A stretch of DNA of 64,000 nucleotides from Bacteroidota bacterium (GCA_008933805.1 WBUH01000017.1:38393-102392), one strand, 5' to 3'. Shown: positions 9,542 through 18,745, counted from the first letter of the stretch. Notes: generated by a model not told the origin, from the sequence alone. Made by a program: numbers and translations.

Positions 9542-10639
9542 GTGCAGATAAAAGACATTACACAATACCTTGAAACAATAGCTCCGCTGGCTTTGCAAGA
9601 AAGCTACGATAACAGCGGCTTGATAGTAGGGGATAGGCAAACACCCGTAAAAGGCATTTTAATAAGCCTTGATTGTACCGAAGAAGTGGTGCAGGAGGCT
9701 ATAGAAAAAGGCTGCAATTTGATTGTTTCTCACCACCCCATTGTTTTTAGCGGGTTAAAAAAGATTACCGGCGCCAATTACATTGAGCGGGTGGTAATAA
9801 AAGCGATACAAAACAACATAGCCTTATATGCTATACACACCAATCTTGATAATGTGCTGAAAAGTGGTGTGAACGGAAAAATTGCTGAGAAATTGGGATT
9901 GAAGAATACCCGCATACTATCACCCAAAGGTGAAATACTTTGTAAATTGGTAACGTATTGTCCCACTGCACAAGCCGATGCGTTGAGACAGGCAATATTT
10001 GAAGCAGGTGCAGGAGTGATTGGCAACTACGACCAATGCAGTTTTAACAGTGATGGAATAGGTACGTTTAGGGGGAATGATGGCGCAGACCCATTTGTGG
10101 GCAAGGTGGGCGAGCTGCACAAAGAAAACGAAGTGCGGATAGAGACTGTTTTTCCTGCATGGGCACAAAATAGTGTGGTAGCGGCTTTATTGGCGGCACA
10201 CCCTTATGAAGAAGTGGCGTACGACGTGTATGCACTTAAAAACAAACATCCGCAAACGGGAGCGGGCATTATAGGCTCATTGTCCGATGAGATGGATGCC
10301 AACGTTTTTTTAGAACATCTGAAAAACACAATGAAAGCCGACGGAATACGTTATACATCGTATGCAAAAAAAATAAAAACAGTGGCAGTGTGTGGCGGGT
10401 CGGGTAGTTTTTTGTTACGCGATGCAATGGCACAAAAGGCCGATGTATTAGTTACTGCCGACTTTAAATACCACCAGTTTTTTGATGCTGAAGGCCGCAT
10501 TATGATTGCCGATATAGGCCATTATGAAAGCGAGCAATACACAATTGAACTTTTAGGCGAGATTTTAAATAAAAAATTCACTACTTTTGCGGTTCTTTTT
10601 ACGCAAGTAAATACAAACCCAGTAAACTATTATAAATAG
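9542..10639 (+). CDS. Nif3-like dinuclear metal centre hexameric protein
   Basis: This 365-residue protein is of the NIF3/YqfO family, in the long form with a CutA-like insert between the two metal-binding halves. Candidate metal ligands are the histidines in SHHPIVFSG (about residues 60-68), the HTNLDNV motif (about 98-104) and the C-terminal HYESEQ motif. Members form hexameric rings with a two-metal site. Some are reported to act as GTP cyclohydrolase-like enzymes, but the physiological role is not settled. The start is GTG at 9542, fixed by the family-typical QIKDITQYLE opening. A TAACTTTG promoter box ends only 4 nt upstream. It is directly abutted by the zinc-ribbon gene, a frequent pairing in Bacteroidota. 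Confidence 0.9.
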   Translation: MQIKDITQYLETIAPLALQESYDNSGLIVGDRQTPVKGILISLDCTEEVVQEAIEKGCNLIVSHHPIVFSGLKKITGANYIERVVIKAIQNNIALYAIHTNLDNVLKSGVNGKIAEKLGLKNTRILSPKGEILCKLVTYCPTAQADALRQAIFEAGAGVIGNYDQCSFNSDGIGTFRGNDGADPFVGKVGELHKENEVRIETVFPAWAQNSVVAALLAAHPYEEVAYDVYALKNKHPQTGAGIIGSLSDEMDANVFLEHLKNTMKADGIRYTSYAKKIKTVAVCGGSGSFLLRDAMAQKADVLVTADFKYHQFFDAEGRIMIADIGHYESEQYTIELLGEILNKKFTTFAVLFTQVNTNPVNYYK

Positions 10640-11398
10640 ATGGAAGCTACCATTGAAGAAAAACTGAAGGCTCTGCACACATTGCAGCAAATTGATTCGC
10701 AGATTGATAAAATTAAATCAGTTCGCGGGGAGTTGCCAATGGAAGTTGCTGACCTTGAGGACGATATTACCGGCCTTGAAACTCGTATTCAGAAATTTAA
10801 TGCTGAGATAGAAGAGTTTGAAGAGAACATTCAGGCCAACAAAAACAAAATTAAAGATGCCCAAACCTTCATTAAGAAATACGAAGGGCAGCTTACCAAT
10901 GTGAAAAACAACCGTGAGTTTGACGCATTGAACAAAGAAATTGAAATCCAAGGTCTTGAAATCCAAGCGGCTGAAAAGCGTATCAACGAAGCGAAGCGTT
11001 CGATAGATCTTAAAAAGGAGATAATTGCTTCTTCTACTACTGAGTTGGAAGGTCGTCGTATTGACCTTGAAAACAAAAAGAAAGAGTTGAACAACATTGT
11101 GGGCGAGACTGAGAAAGAAGAGCAAGAGTTGATGAAAACCCGCAACAAAGCTGAAAAAGATATCGAAGAGCGTTTGCTGTTTGCTTACAACCGTATCCGC
11201 GGATCTGTAAAGAACGGTATTGCCGTAGCTACAGTTATCCGTAACTCTTGCAGCGGTTGCTTCGGTACTATTCCTTTGCAAATGCAGTCTGACATCCGCC
11301 AGCACAAACGCATTATCATTTGCGAACACTGCGGACGTATTTTGGTTGATTCGCACAAAGAAGAAGAGGAAGAAATGGTAGAGCGTTTTATGGCCTAA
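10640..11398 (+). CDS. C4-type zinc ribbon coiled-coil protein
   Basis: This 252-residue protein has a long charged coiled coil (about residues 5-185) followed by a zinc ribbon with two CxxC pairs: CSGC near residue 202 and CEHC near 229. The architecture matches the COG1579/DUF164 family (CT398-like), proposed to bind nucleic acid or to act with transport or flagellar ATPases in other phyla; the role here is unknown. The ATG at 10640 follows the stop of the Nif3-like gene with no gap, so the two are almost certainly translated from one message. Its acidic tail ends 6 nt before the next gene. Confidence 0.88.
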   Translation: MEATIEEKLKALHTLQQIDSQIDKIKSVRGELPMEVADLEDDITGLETRIQKFNAEIEEFEENIQANKNKIKDAQTFIKKYEGQLTNVKNNREFDALNKEIEIQGLEIQAAEKRINEAKRSIDLKKEIIASSTTELEGRRIDLENKKKELNNIVGETEKEEQELMKTRNKAEKDIEERLLFAYNRIRGSVKNGIAVATVIRNSCSGCFGTIPLQMQSDIRQHKRIIICEHCGRILVDSHKEEEEEMVERFMA

Positions 11399-11404
11399 AA
11401 CCAT

Positions 11405-12940
11405 ATGACAGCGATACACAACAACATACACAAAAGGCTTTTGGCAACTGCTGCCAAAAGCCTTTTTGTTTTTATAGCTTTACTCATAACCACCAGCCGT
11501 GGTTTGTATGCCGGTTTTGACTATAGCGCTAACTATCAGGCGGCAATGAAAGAAATTCTGTCGCTGAAATTGGAAAGCGGTAGTGCAATACTTGCCAAAG
11601 AAAAGGCAGCGAATCCTAATAACACGTTAGTGATTTTGGGCGAAGACTATGTTGACTTTTTTAAGATACTGATTAACGAAAACAAAGCCGAATATGATAA
11701 ACTGGTGCCCAACTTCTCAGCACGTTTAACGGCTTTAGAGAAGGGGGATAAAAACTCACCTTGGTACAATTACAGTCGCGCCGAAGTTTATGTACATTGG
11801 GCAACACACCGTTTACGTTTTGGTGAGTATTTTAAAGCCGCTACAGAAATACGTGAGGCATATAAAATACTTGAGGAGAATATTAAAAAGTACCCTGATT
11901 TTTTGCCCAACAAAAAAACAATGGGCATGCTTGAAACCATTGTGGGAACTATCCCTGAAAACTATCAATGGATGGCAAACATCGTGGGGCTTGATGGGGA
12001 TATAAGCAGTGGAATTGCAAAAATTGAGACCATCATAAAAAGTACCGCCAAACTGGATTATTTGCCTTTGCAAAAGCAGGAAGCACTGTTTATTTATGTG
12101 TACCTTCAAATGTTTGTGTTAAAGAAACCGCAAGAGGCATGGGTATTGGTTGAGAAAAACACCAACGACTATCAAACCAACCTGTTGAATTGCTATTTGC
12201 GGGCAAACATTGCGCTTAAATGCAAGAAGACGGATGTGGCTATTGAAACCTTAAAGAAACGCCCTACAGGAAAAGAATACCACAAGTTTTATTATTTGGA
12301 CTATCTGATGGGGCAGGCAAAGCTGTACAGAAACGATGCCGATGCGGATAAATACTTCAAAATGTATGTTTCGTTCCATCCCGGCCAGAATTATATTAAA
12401 AGTGCTTACATCCGCCTTTCGTGGTTTTACTTTTTAAAGAAAGAAACGGCCACTTACGAGCGTTACCGTTCAATGGCTTCACGCTATGGAGCCGAGGAGA
12501 TTGAGGAGGACAAACGGGCACAAAAAGAGGCAAAAGCCGGTGTAGCAACCGATGAAGTTTTGCTGAAAGGTATGTTGTTTTTTGATGGCGGATATAATGA
12601 TAAGGCACTGGCTACGCTAAATAGCGTTACCGAATCGAGATATTCAACTGCTGAACAAAAACTGGAGTATAACTACAGAAAAGCAAGGGTGTATCACGAG
12701 ATGGGTAAAACCGATCTTGCTATTGAGTTGTACAAAAAAGTAATGACCGATGGTAAAGATTTAACGGTGTATTATGCGGCCAATAGTTGTTTGTTATTGG
12801 GCAATATACACGAAGACAAAGGTGAATACGGAAACGCTTGCAATCGCTACAAGCAATGCGCAGACTATAAAAACAAAGAGTATCGAAACAGTATTTTGCA
12901 AAAAGCCAAAGCCGGTATGAAGCGGCTAGGGTGCAAATAA
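11405..12940 (+). CDS. Secreted or periplasmic TPR-repeat protein
   Basis: This 511-residue protein has a probable signal peptide (LFVFIALLITTSRGLYA, about residues 20-36) and a mostly helical body with degenerate TPR units. The clearest TPRs are near the C-terminus (EYNYRKARVYHEMGKTDLAIELYKK and the repeat after it). It resembles Bacteroidota proteins of unknown function that carry a long helical repeat array. The ATG at 11405 is 6 nt after the zinc-ribbon gene. A very strong terminator-like hairpin lies inside codons 10-21 of this gene (11432-11466), so either transcription reaches the gene only when ribosomes open the hairpin, or read-through is limited. No later start would keep the signal peptide. 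Confidence 0.78.
   Translation: MTAIHNNIHKRLLATAAKSLFVFIALLITTSRGLYAGFDYSANYQAAMKEILSLKLESGSAILAKEKAANPNNTLVILGEDYVDFFKILINENKAEYDKLVPNFSARLTALEKGDKNSPWYNYSRAEVYVHWATHRLRFGEYFKAATEIREAYKILEENIKKYPDFLPNKKTMGMLETIVGTIPENYQWMANIVGLDGDISSGIAKIETIIKSTAKLDYLPLQKQEALFIYVYLQMFVLKKPQEAWVLVEKNTNDYQTNLLNCYLRANIALKCKKTDVAIETLKKRPTGKEYHKFYYLDYLMGQAKLYRNDADADKYFKMYVSFHPGQNYIKSAYIRLSWFYFLKKETATYERYRSMASRYGAEEIEEDKRAQKEAKAGVATDEVLLKGMLFFDGGYNDKALATLNSVTESRYSTAEQKLEYNYRKARVYHEMGKTDLAIELYKKVMTDGKDLTVYYAANSCLLLGNIHEDKGEYGNACNRYKQCADYKNKEYRNSILQKAKAGMKRLGCK
11432..11473 (+). terminator. Intrinsic-terminator-like hairpin inside the start of the TPR gene
   Basis: A perfect 15-bp stem (11432-11446 pairs with 11452-11466) closes a 5-nt loop and is followed by TGTTTTT. 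It has every feature of a rho-independent terminator for the Nif3/zinc-ribbon message, yet lies 27-61 nt inside the next reading frame. Whether it terminates, attenuates or is melted by ribosomes cannot be told from sequence. Confidence 0.7.
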
Positions 12941-12943
12941 TTC

Positions 12944-13483
12944 TTACCAAAAAATTATCTGGTAAATCTTAGTGTGTGATTTTCTCCATTGTTTAGCACC
13001 TTTATATTCTACCGCTTTTCCTTTCGTATAAACAATAAAGCTCACCTCGTTTGATTGGAAGTAGTCGGCAAGTCTGTCGCCGGGCATATCAATACTTTGG
13101 CGGGTAAACTTGTGTCTCTTAAAGTTTTCGTTAAACAGGTGTTTAATACTATTATCAGTAAAGGTAATACCGTTGCTATACACCACAGTTACAGAGTCGG
13201 CCACAGAAAATGGAGGCTCTCCGTAAATGCTTAGGTTAATCACAACATCTTTTTTTACAGTATCGCCCTTTATGTAAGTATAGTCAGCAGTTAGTTTATC
13301 TCCATCGACAGTTTTGAAATCAATAGGCTTGATATAAAAAAGCATTTTGCCCTCGCCCTTAAAGTACGATTCTGCATACTCTGTTATCTTTCCACCATTT
13401 CCGGTTACTCGCAATCCTCCGCACGAATACCAAAAACAAGCAGCCATACTGAGGTATAACAGTATTTTATTTCTTCTTCTCAT
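12944..13483 (-). CDS. Hypothetical lipoprotein
   Basis: This 179-residue protein has a basic N-terminus, a hydrophobic stretch and a lipobox-like FWYSC, so it is probably a lipoprotein. The rest is a soluble, beta-rich looking domain that I do not recognise. I chose the ATG at 13483 over the in-frame GTG two codons upstream (13489). It overlaps the upstream lipoprotein gene by 17 nt, so the two are very likely expressed together and may act together. The 3' end faces the TPR gene with a 3-nt gap. Confidence 0.62.
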   Translation of the reverse strand: MRRRNKILLYLSMAACFWYSCGGLRVTGNGGKITEYAESYFKGEGKMLFYIKPIDFKTVDGDKLTADYTYIKGDTVKKDVVINLSIYGEPPFSVADSVTVVYSNGITFTDNSIKHLFNENFKRHKFTRQSIDMPGDRLADYFQSNEVSFIVYTKGKAVEYKGAKQWRKSHTKIYQIIFW

Positions 13484-13991
13484 CTTCACAAATCATTTGT
13501 TTAAAAAAGGCGTCAACATTATTATAGAACTCATCGCGGGTTTCAACTTTATCAAACACCGCATCTACTAATACCGAGTTTGTTAAATTCTTCTGCTTGA
13601 AATGTATTTTAACAAGGTTTTGTCCGTTGGTTTTTAGGATGTTATAGCAGTGGTATTGCGTGCTATCCATTTCTTTCACTTGTTGATTAACAATAGTTAT
13701 TGAGCTGTCAGCCTTTATTTTCTCAGCTATTTTATCCGGCAAATCACCCAATACAAAACTGAAATAGCGTTTGCCCTCATCAGTAACCGTCAGTTTATTA
13801 ATATAGCATTGCACATCCTTCACCCGCAATACGCTGTCATAAAGCTTCAAGGCCTCTTTGCTTACACCGGTTTCTTTTTCATCGCTATCAAGCACGTAGC
13901 AGCCAATCATTCCGTAATTCATCTTGGTTTTGGTTTTGCAAGAAGCAAAAGCTACAATGGCAAAAAGGGCTATCAGTTTTAGTAGTTTCAT
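13467..13991 (-). CDS. Hypothetical lipoprotein
   Basis: This 174-residue protein has a typical lipoprotein signal (MKLLKLIALFAIVAFASC) and no family I recognise. The body has a mixed alpha/beta pattern (DEGKRYFSFVLGDLPDKIAEKIKADSS region) and ends in a lysine-rich tail. The start used is ATG 13991; a TTG 21 nt upstream would put extra residues before the signal peptide and is less likely. It is the first gene of a two-gene minus-strand unit with the next lipoprotein. It starts 26 nt after a strong terminator that closes the TRL gene, leaving little room for its own promoter. Confidence 0.65.
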   Translation of the reverse strand: MKLLKLIALFAIVAFASCKTKTKMNYGMIGCYVLDSDEKETGVSKEALKLYDSVLRVKDVQCYINKLTVTDEGKRYFSFVLGDLPDKIAEKIKADSSITIVNQQVKEMDSTQYHCYNILKTNGQNLVKIHFKQKNLTNSVLVDAVFDKVETRDEFYNNVDAFFKQMICEDEKKK

Positions 13992-14017
13992 CAATATTTG
14001 TTTTATGGGCAAAATAA

Positions 14018-14047
14018 AAAAAGAGTAACAATGCTGTTACTCTTTTT
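14018..14047 (-). terminator. Rho-independent terminator of the TRL gene
   Basis: A perfect 13-bp stem (14018-14030 with 14035-14047) with a 4-nt loop and A/T runs on both sides. It lies 26 nt after the TRL stop on the minus strand, just before the next lipoprotein gene. Confidence 0.8.
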
Positions 14048-14072
14048 TAGTATTTGTAATAACTGGGAATAA

Positions 14073-14354
14073 TTATTCACCGGTTACGATACATTCGTAC
14101 TTGATGTAAAGGTTAAGAATGTTAAAGGTTTTGAAGTCAACAGTAGATATTTTAGAAATACCACCGTCTTTAGCTGCTGACATAATGCTGGCGTCAGCGT
14201 CAAAACACAATACTCCAAGGTAACAAGCACCTGAAGCGCGACCAACTTTTGAACCTACTTCGTTGCTAGTAGCAGCAACAGGAACAGTTAGTGAACAAGA
14301 AGCAATGCTTAAAGCAGCAAACAAAACTAGTGTTGATTTGATTAACTTTTTCAT
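14073..14354 (-). CDS. TRL-like family lipoprotein
   Basis: This 93-residue protein has a lipoprotein signal (MKKLIKSTLVLFAALSIASC). The small domain has the TRL-family pattern: GSKVGRASGACYLGVLCFDADASIMSAAKDGG followed by ISKISTVD. The family is named for its first member next to tRNA genes; its function is unknown, and other members are small envelope proteins. ATG 14354 is chosen because the longer frame reaching 14531 adds 59 unrelated residues and would overlap the divergent MATE gene. A strong terminator follows. Confidence 0.78.
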   Translation of the reverse strand: MKKLIKSTLVLFAALSIASCSLTVPVAATSNEVGSKVGRASGACYLGVLCFDADASIMSAAKDGGISKISTVDFKTFNILNLYIKYECIVTGE

Positions 14355-14489
14355 AGACAATATTTTTAAGTGTAAAGCAATAATAACCATTTTTAGCGGT
14401 TTTCCAAATCTTGCCCGTATGAAAAATTTATAACCTGCTATTTTCCACCAAAAAAAGTAACTTCGCCGCCCTTTCAGCAAAGGCAGGTC

Positions 14490-15893
14490 ATGCAGAACTT
14501 TTGGCAACAATACCGCAGCGATATCAGGCAAACTTTTTTGCTCAGTCTGCCTATTATTATAGGTCAGCTGGGTAATATTTTAATGGGGTTGTTTGATAAT
14601 GCAATGGTAGGAGCAATGACATCCACAGCATTCGATCCTAATGAGCCTGAAAGATACGGTGCAATGGCAGTAGCGGCAGCAGGTGTAAGCAATGCTATTT
14701 ATTTTTTGTTTACAGTGCTTGGCGTGGGTATTATGATGGCTGTTTCAACATTAGTTTCCATTAGTAAAGCAAAGGATGACACAGCCGCTTGCGGAGGGTA
14801 TTTAAAGTATAGCATTGTAGCTTCGTTTCTTATAACCGTTTTGCTTACAGTTGTTTTGTTATTGATGATTGATAACATAGAGTTGTTTGTAAAGGGGGAA
14901 TTGATACAGAAAATGGGGCGTGAGTATTTGTTTATTATAACACTGGGCACATTTCCTATGTTGGCGGGGTTGGCGGTTAAAAACTTTACCGACGGACTTT
15001 CTTACACCAAACCCGCTATGGTAATTACCTTAATAGGGGTGGTAATGAATATATTTCTGAACTGGCTATTTATTTATGGAAACTGGGGCTTCCCTGCATG
15101 GGAATTAAACGGAGCAGGTTACGCCACCGTCATATCTCGTGTTTTCATATTTGTAGCGCTATTGGTGTACGTTTTCCGTTCTAAACTATTGGCTGCATAC
15201 AGGGTAATGCCTAAAGGAATTAACCTTGCATCACCACAATTAAAACAAATATTCAAAATTGGCTTGCCATCAGGCTTGCAATACTTTTTTGAGGTAGGAG
15301 CCTTTGCCGCCGCCAATGTAATGACTACCTGGATAGGCCCCTACCAGTCAGCAGCCCATCAGGTAGCCTTGTACTTAGCCGCTGTATCCTACATGATTTC
15401 AGTCGGGCTTTCATCAGGAGGGGCGATACGTGTTGGAACTGCATTTAGCGACAGAAATTTAGGAGCCATTAAACGCGCAGGCTATTCGGCACTTATATGG
15501 GTTACCTTCTCAATGGCAATAACGGCCTCAATATTTTTGATATTTAACCAAACCTTGCCTGGCTTGTTCAACAAGCAAGCCGATGTAATGGCCTACGCAT
15601 CATCGTTACTACTTATAGCGGCTTTGTTCCAGTTTTCTGACGGGGCACAAGCCGTTGCATTGGGCATATTGCGCGGTGTTACCGATGTGCGTTACCCAAC
15701 CGTAGTTACACTATTTGCTTACTGGGCGGTAGGTTTGCCTTTGGCCTATGTATTTGCCTTTAACTTTGATTTGGGAGTAGAGGGTATTTGGTATGGCCTC
15801 ACCATAGGACTTACAATCTCAGCGGTATTGCTTACCCGTCGTTTTTGGGTACTTACAACGAAGAAGAGCCCCTTTTCACCGAAATTTGATTAG
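14490..15893 (+). CDS. MATE-family multidrug/cation efflux transporter
   Basis: This 467-residue inner-membrane protein has twelve predicted membrane segments in two repeats of six. It opens with the MatE pattern (LSLPIIIGQLGNILMGLFDNAMVGAM). The repeat boundary is near residues 235-255, where IKIGLPSGLQYFFEVG starts the second half. Family members export cationic drugs or dyes in exchange for Na+ or H+; the substrate here is unknown. The upstream region has TAACTTCG (about 14458-14465), one mismatch from the -7 consensus. The gene is divergent from the TRL lipoprotein. Confidence 0.9.
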   Translation: MQNFWQQYRSDIRQTFLLSLPIIIGQLGNILMGLFDNAMVGAMTSTAFDPNEPERYGAMAVAAAGVSNAIYFLFTVLGVGIMMAVSTLVSISKAKDDTAACGGYLKYSIVASFLITVLLTVVLLLMIDNIELFVKGELIQKMGREYLFIITLGTFPMLAGLAVKNFTDGLSYTKPAMVITLIGVVMNIFLNWLFIYGNWGFPAWELNGAGYATVISRVFIFVALLVYVFRSKLLAAYRVMPKGINLASPQLKQIFKIGLPSGLQYFFEVGAFAAANVMTTWIGPYQSAAHQVALYLAAVSYMISVGLSSGGAIRVGTAFSDRNLGAIKRAGYSALIWVTFSMAITASIFLIFNQTLPGLFNKQADVMAYASSLLLIAALFQFSDGAQAVALGILRGVTDVRYPTVVTLFAYWAVGLPLAYVFAFNFDLGVEGIWYGLTIGLTISAVLLTRRFWVLTTKKSPFSPKFD

Positions 15894-15898
15894 CTTTT

Positions 15899-15928
15899 TT
15901 GAGGCTAACCATACATACTGTATTTTTG
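15899..15928 (+). promoter_or_regulatory. Promoter of the S46 peptidase gene
   Basis: TTG (15899-15901), exactly 19 nt, then TATTTTTG (15921-15928): a full match to the Bacteroidota consensus. The ATG is 23 nt downstream at 15952. Confidence 0.7.
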
Positions 15929-15951
15929 TCGCCCATTAACTTATTATTACC

Positions 15952-18141
15952 ATGATAAAAAAAGTAGTACTATCCTTATTCCTAGCCTTTAGCATGCTTG
16001 CTGCTAATGCCTCGTTCGAACCGTCTGACGAGGGAATGTGGCTGCCCATTTTGCTAAAAAAATACAATTACGACCAAATGAAAAAGCTGGGCTTGAAACT
16101 TAAGCCAGAGCAGATTTATGACGTAAATAAAGCCAGCCTGAAAGATGCCATCCTTTGGTTTGGCGGAGGTTGTACAGGTGAAATAGTATCGGGTACAGGG
16201 TTGGTACTTACTAACCACCACTGCGGATACGGAGCCATACAATCACACAGTACAGTTCAAGATAACATCTTAGACAATGGCTTTTGGGCTAAAACACTAG
16301 CCGAAGAAAAACAAAACGCCGGTCTTAGCGTATCACTATTGGTGCGTATGGAAGATGTATCATCGCAAATAATGCCTGCTTTGATGGGCTTAAACGATGA
16401 GCAAAAAGCCGGAAAAATTAAAGAACTAAGCGATACAATTGCTAAAAGGGCTACCAATGGTACTCACTACGAAGCATTTGTAAAAGACATCTTTAAAAAC
16501 AACCAATACATACTATATGTAATGGAGCGCTTTACCGATATTCGTTTAGTAGGAACTCCCCCTCAAAACATTGGTAAATTTGGTGGTGATACTGATAACT
16601 GGATGTGGCCGCGTCACACCGGTGATTACTCAATGTTCCGTATCTACGCCAACAAAGAGAATAAACCTGCTGATTACTCAACCGAGAACGTACCCTACAA
16701 ACCCAAATACTCACTTTCAATTTCATTGGATGGTGTTAAAGAAGGCGATTACGCTATGATTATGGGTTTCCCCGGTCGCACCAACCGTTACGAAACCGCA
16801 ATGGGTATCCAGATGGCAATTGATAAAGTAAACCCTGCCATTGTGAAATTGCGTGAAAAAAGGCTAGAATTGATGAAGCAACAAATGAGCAAAGACGTTG
16901 CTGTTCGTATTCAACTATCATCACGTTATGCTCAAATTGCTAACTACTGGAAATACTTCATCGGCCAAACCGAGCAAATCAAACGTCTTAAAGTAGTTGA
17001 CCAAAAGAAAGCCGACGAAGCCAAGTTTAAAACATGGGCAGAAGGTAAAGCCGAATACGCTAACCTCTTCAATAACATTGATAAAGCCTACGCTGAGTAC
17101 TTGCCTATTTGTACACACCGCACCTATTTGAGTGAAGGTATCTTGGGTTCAATCATTCTTAACCAAGCATCAGGTTTTGCAAGTTTGGATAAAGCCCTTG
17201 CCGAAGGTAAAGAAGATGCAAAAACTAAAGCCGTTGATGGTTTGAAAAAACGCACAGAAGCTATCTTTAAACTATACAACCCAACTGTTGAAGAAAACAT
17301 ATTGGCTGCAATGTTGGGCTACTTCTACTCTGATATTCCTAAAGACCAACACCCTGCTATTTTGGGTGAGATTTTGGCTCAATACCCCGGTGTTAGCGCT
17401 GATGAAGCCTTTACTAAATATGCCGCCAGCGTTATGGCAAACAGTATGATGGTATCGCAAGATAAAATCAACGCGTACTTAGCCAACCCAACGTTGGAAG
17501 CTTTGAATGCCGACCCTGCTTACAAGCTGGTAAAAGCATTTAACGATAACTACGATAAAAACTACAAAGCCCGTGTTGATGCATTTAATGCCGCTACAGC
17601 TAAAGAAGGTGAATTGTACATTAAAGGTTTGATGGCAATGGACCCGACCAGAAACTTTTATCCTGATGCTAACAGCACTTTCCGCCTAACCTATGGTTCG
17701 GTAAAAGGATATACCGCAAAAGATGCGGTAGTGTATAAGCACTTTACTACTCTTGACGGTGTTGAAGAGAAATATGTACCCGGTGATGACGAGTTTGATG
17801 TACCTGCAAAATTGTTGGAACTAAACCGTAACAACGACTTTGGTGCCTATGCTGATAAAGCCACCGGAGAATTGATTACCTGCTTTATTACTGATAACGA
17901 TATTACCGGCGGTAATAGCGGTAGCCCTGTAATGAACGGTAAAGGTGAATTGATTGGTTTGGCATTTGACGGTAACTGGGAAGCAATGAGCGGTGATATT
18001 GTATTTGATACCCGCTACAAACGTACTATTAGCGTAGATATACGCTATGTATTGTTTACCATTGATAAACTGGCCGGTGCAACCAACATCATCAAAGAAC
18101 TTAATCTTGTAAAAGGTGGTAAAAAAGTAACCATCTACTAA
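15952..18141 (+). CDS. S46 family dipeptidyl-peptidase, DPP7-type
   Basis: This 729-residue exported serine exopeptidase (signal peptide about 1-21) releases dipeptides from the N-terminus of peptides in the periplasm. The catalytic residues are in family positions: His in NHHCG (residues 88-92), Asp in HTGDYSMF (D225) and Ser in GGNSGSP (S656). The residue 18 after the serine, which sets P1 preference in this family, is Gly (G674). DPP7 enzymes have Gly there and accept hydrophobic P1, while DPP11 has Arg and prefers Asp/Glu. That rule is recalled from the literature, so the subtype is an inference. The gene has its own promoter and the length is normal for S46. Confidence 0.93.
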   Translation: MIKKVVLSLFLAFSMLAANASFEPSDEGMWLPILLKKYNYDQMKKLGLKLKPEQIYDVNKASLKDAILWFGGGCTGEIVSGTGLVLTNHHCGYGAIQSHSTVQDNILDNGFWAKTLAEEKQNAGLSVSLLVRMEDVSSQIMPALMGLNDEQKAGKIKELSDTIAKRATNGTHYEAFVKDIFKNNQYILYVMERFTDIRLVGTPPQNIGKFGGDTDNWMWPRHTGDYSMFRIYANKENKPADYSTENVPYKPKYSLSISLDGVKEGDYAMIMGFPGRTNRYETAMGIQMAIDKVNPAIVKLREKRLELMKQQMSKDVAVRIQLSSRYAQIANYWKYFIGQTEQIKRLKVVDQKKADEAKFKTWAEGKAEYANLFNNIDKAYAEYLPICTHRTYLSEGILGSIILNQASGFASLDKALAEGKEDAKTKAVDGLKKRTEAIFKLYNPTVEENILAAMLGYFYSDIPKDQHPAILGEILAQYPGVSADEAFTKYAASVMANSMMVSQDKINAYLANPTLEALNADPAYKLVKAFNDNYDKNYKARVDAFNAATAKEGELYIKGLMAMDPTRNFYPDANSTFRLTYGSVKGYTAKDAVVYKHFTTLDGVEEKYVPGDDEFDVPAKLLELNRNNDFGAYADKATGELITCFITDNDITGGNSGSPVMNGKGELIGLAFDGNWEAMSGDIVFDTRYKRTISVDIRYVLFTIDKLAGATNIIKELNLVKGGKKVTIY

Positions 18142-18209
18142 AATAGTTAACCAAAAATGGCGTGGAGGTACTATCTTGTACCTTTGCGCCATTTAATTTT
18201 TTAACCCAT

Positions 18210-18665
18210 ATGAAAAAGATATTGATATTGTTTGCTGCACTTGCTGCATTTACCGCTTGCGAAAAGAAACTACCCAGTACAGGTACTTTTGGCGACCAAA
18301 GCGTTACTGCCGATGCTGCTACCCCTATTGCTGAGTTTATGGCTACAGCAACAGAAGCTGAGAAAACAGGAAAAGTAACAGGTACTATTACTAAAGTGTG
18401 CCAAAGTAAAGGCTGCTGGTTTAACCTTGATTTGGGAAGCGATAAATATGTACGCATTATTACCAAAGACCACTCTTTTTCTATTCCTAAAGATGCCAGC
18501 GGTAAAACTGCCATTGCACAAGGTGTTTTAAGAACCAAAACAACCGATGTGGAGCGTTTGAAACACCTTGCGGAAGACGAAGGCAAAAGCAAAGAAGATA
18601 TAGCTAAAATTACCGAGCCCAAAGTTGAATATGAGTTTGAGGCTACAGGGGTGATAATAAAGTAA
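18210..18665 (+). CDS. DUF4920 domain lipoprotein
   Basis: This 151-residue protein has a lipoprotein signal (MKKILILFAALAAFTAC) and an OB-like DUF4920 domain, recognised from GKVTGTITKVCQSKGCWFNL and the HSFSIPKDASGK motif. The paired cysteines around KGCW are conserved in the family, whose function is unknown. The ATG at 18210 is chosen because the longer frame from 18162 places a non-signal stretch ahead of the signal peptide. A TACCTTTG box (18179-18186) lies 23 nt upstream. A strong terminator follows. Confidence 0.8.
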   Translation: MKKILILFAALAAFTACEKKLPSTGTFGDQSVTADAATPIAEFMATATEAEKTGKVTGTITKVCQSKGCWFNLDLGSDKYVRIITKDHSFSIPKDASGKTAIAQGVLRTKTTDVERLKHLAEDEGKSKEDIAKITEPKVEYEFEATGVIIK

Positions 18666-18715
18666 TAATATGGTTAGATGGGTTTTAACTCGAAATAAAC
18701 CTGTCTTTACTAACC

Positions 18716-18745
18716 AAAAAGCAGGCTAAACAGCCTGCTTTTTTT
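18716..18745 (+). terminator. Rho-independent terminator after the DUF4920 gene
   Basis: A stem of GCAGGCT (18721-18727) with AGCCTGC (18732-18738), extended by A/T pairs on both sides, with a 4-nt loop and a run of seven T. Confidence 0.85.

Noticed and set aside
10718..11431. 237-residue antisense frame over the zinc-ribbon gene
   Set aside because: It is the shadow of a lysine/glutamate-rich coiled coil, giving a Phe/Leu-rich reading; the sense frame has clear zinc-ribbon cysteines.
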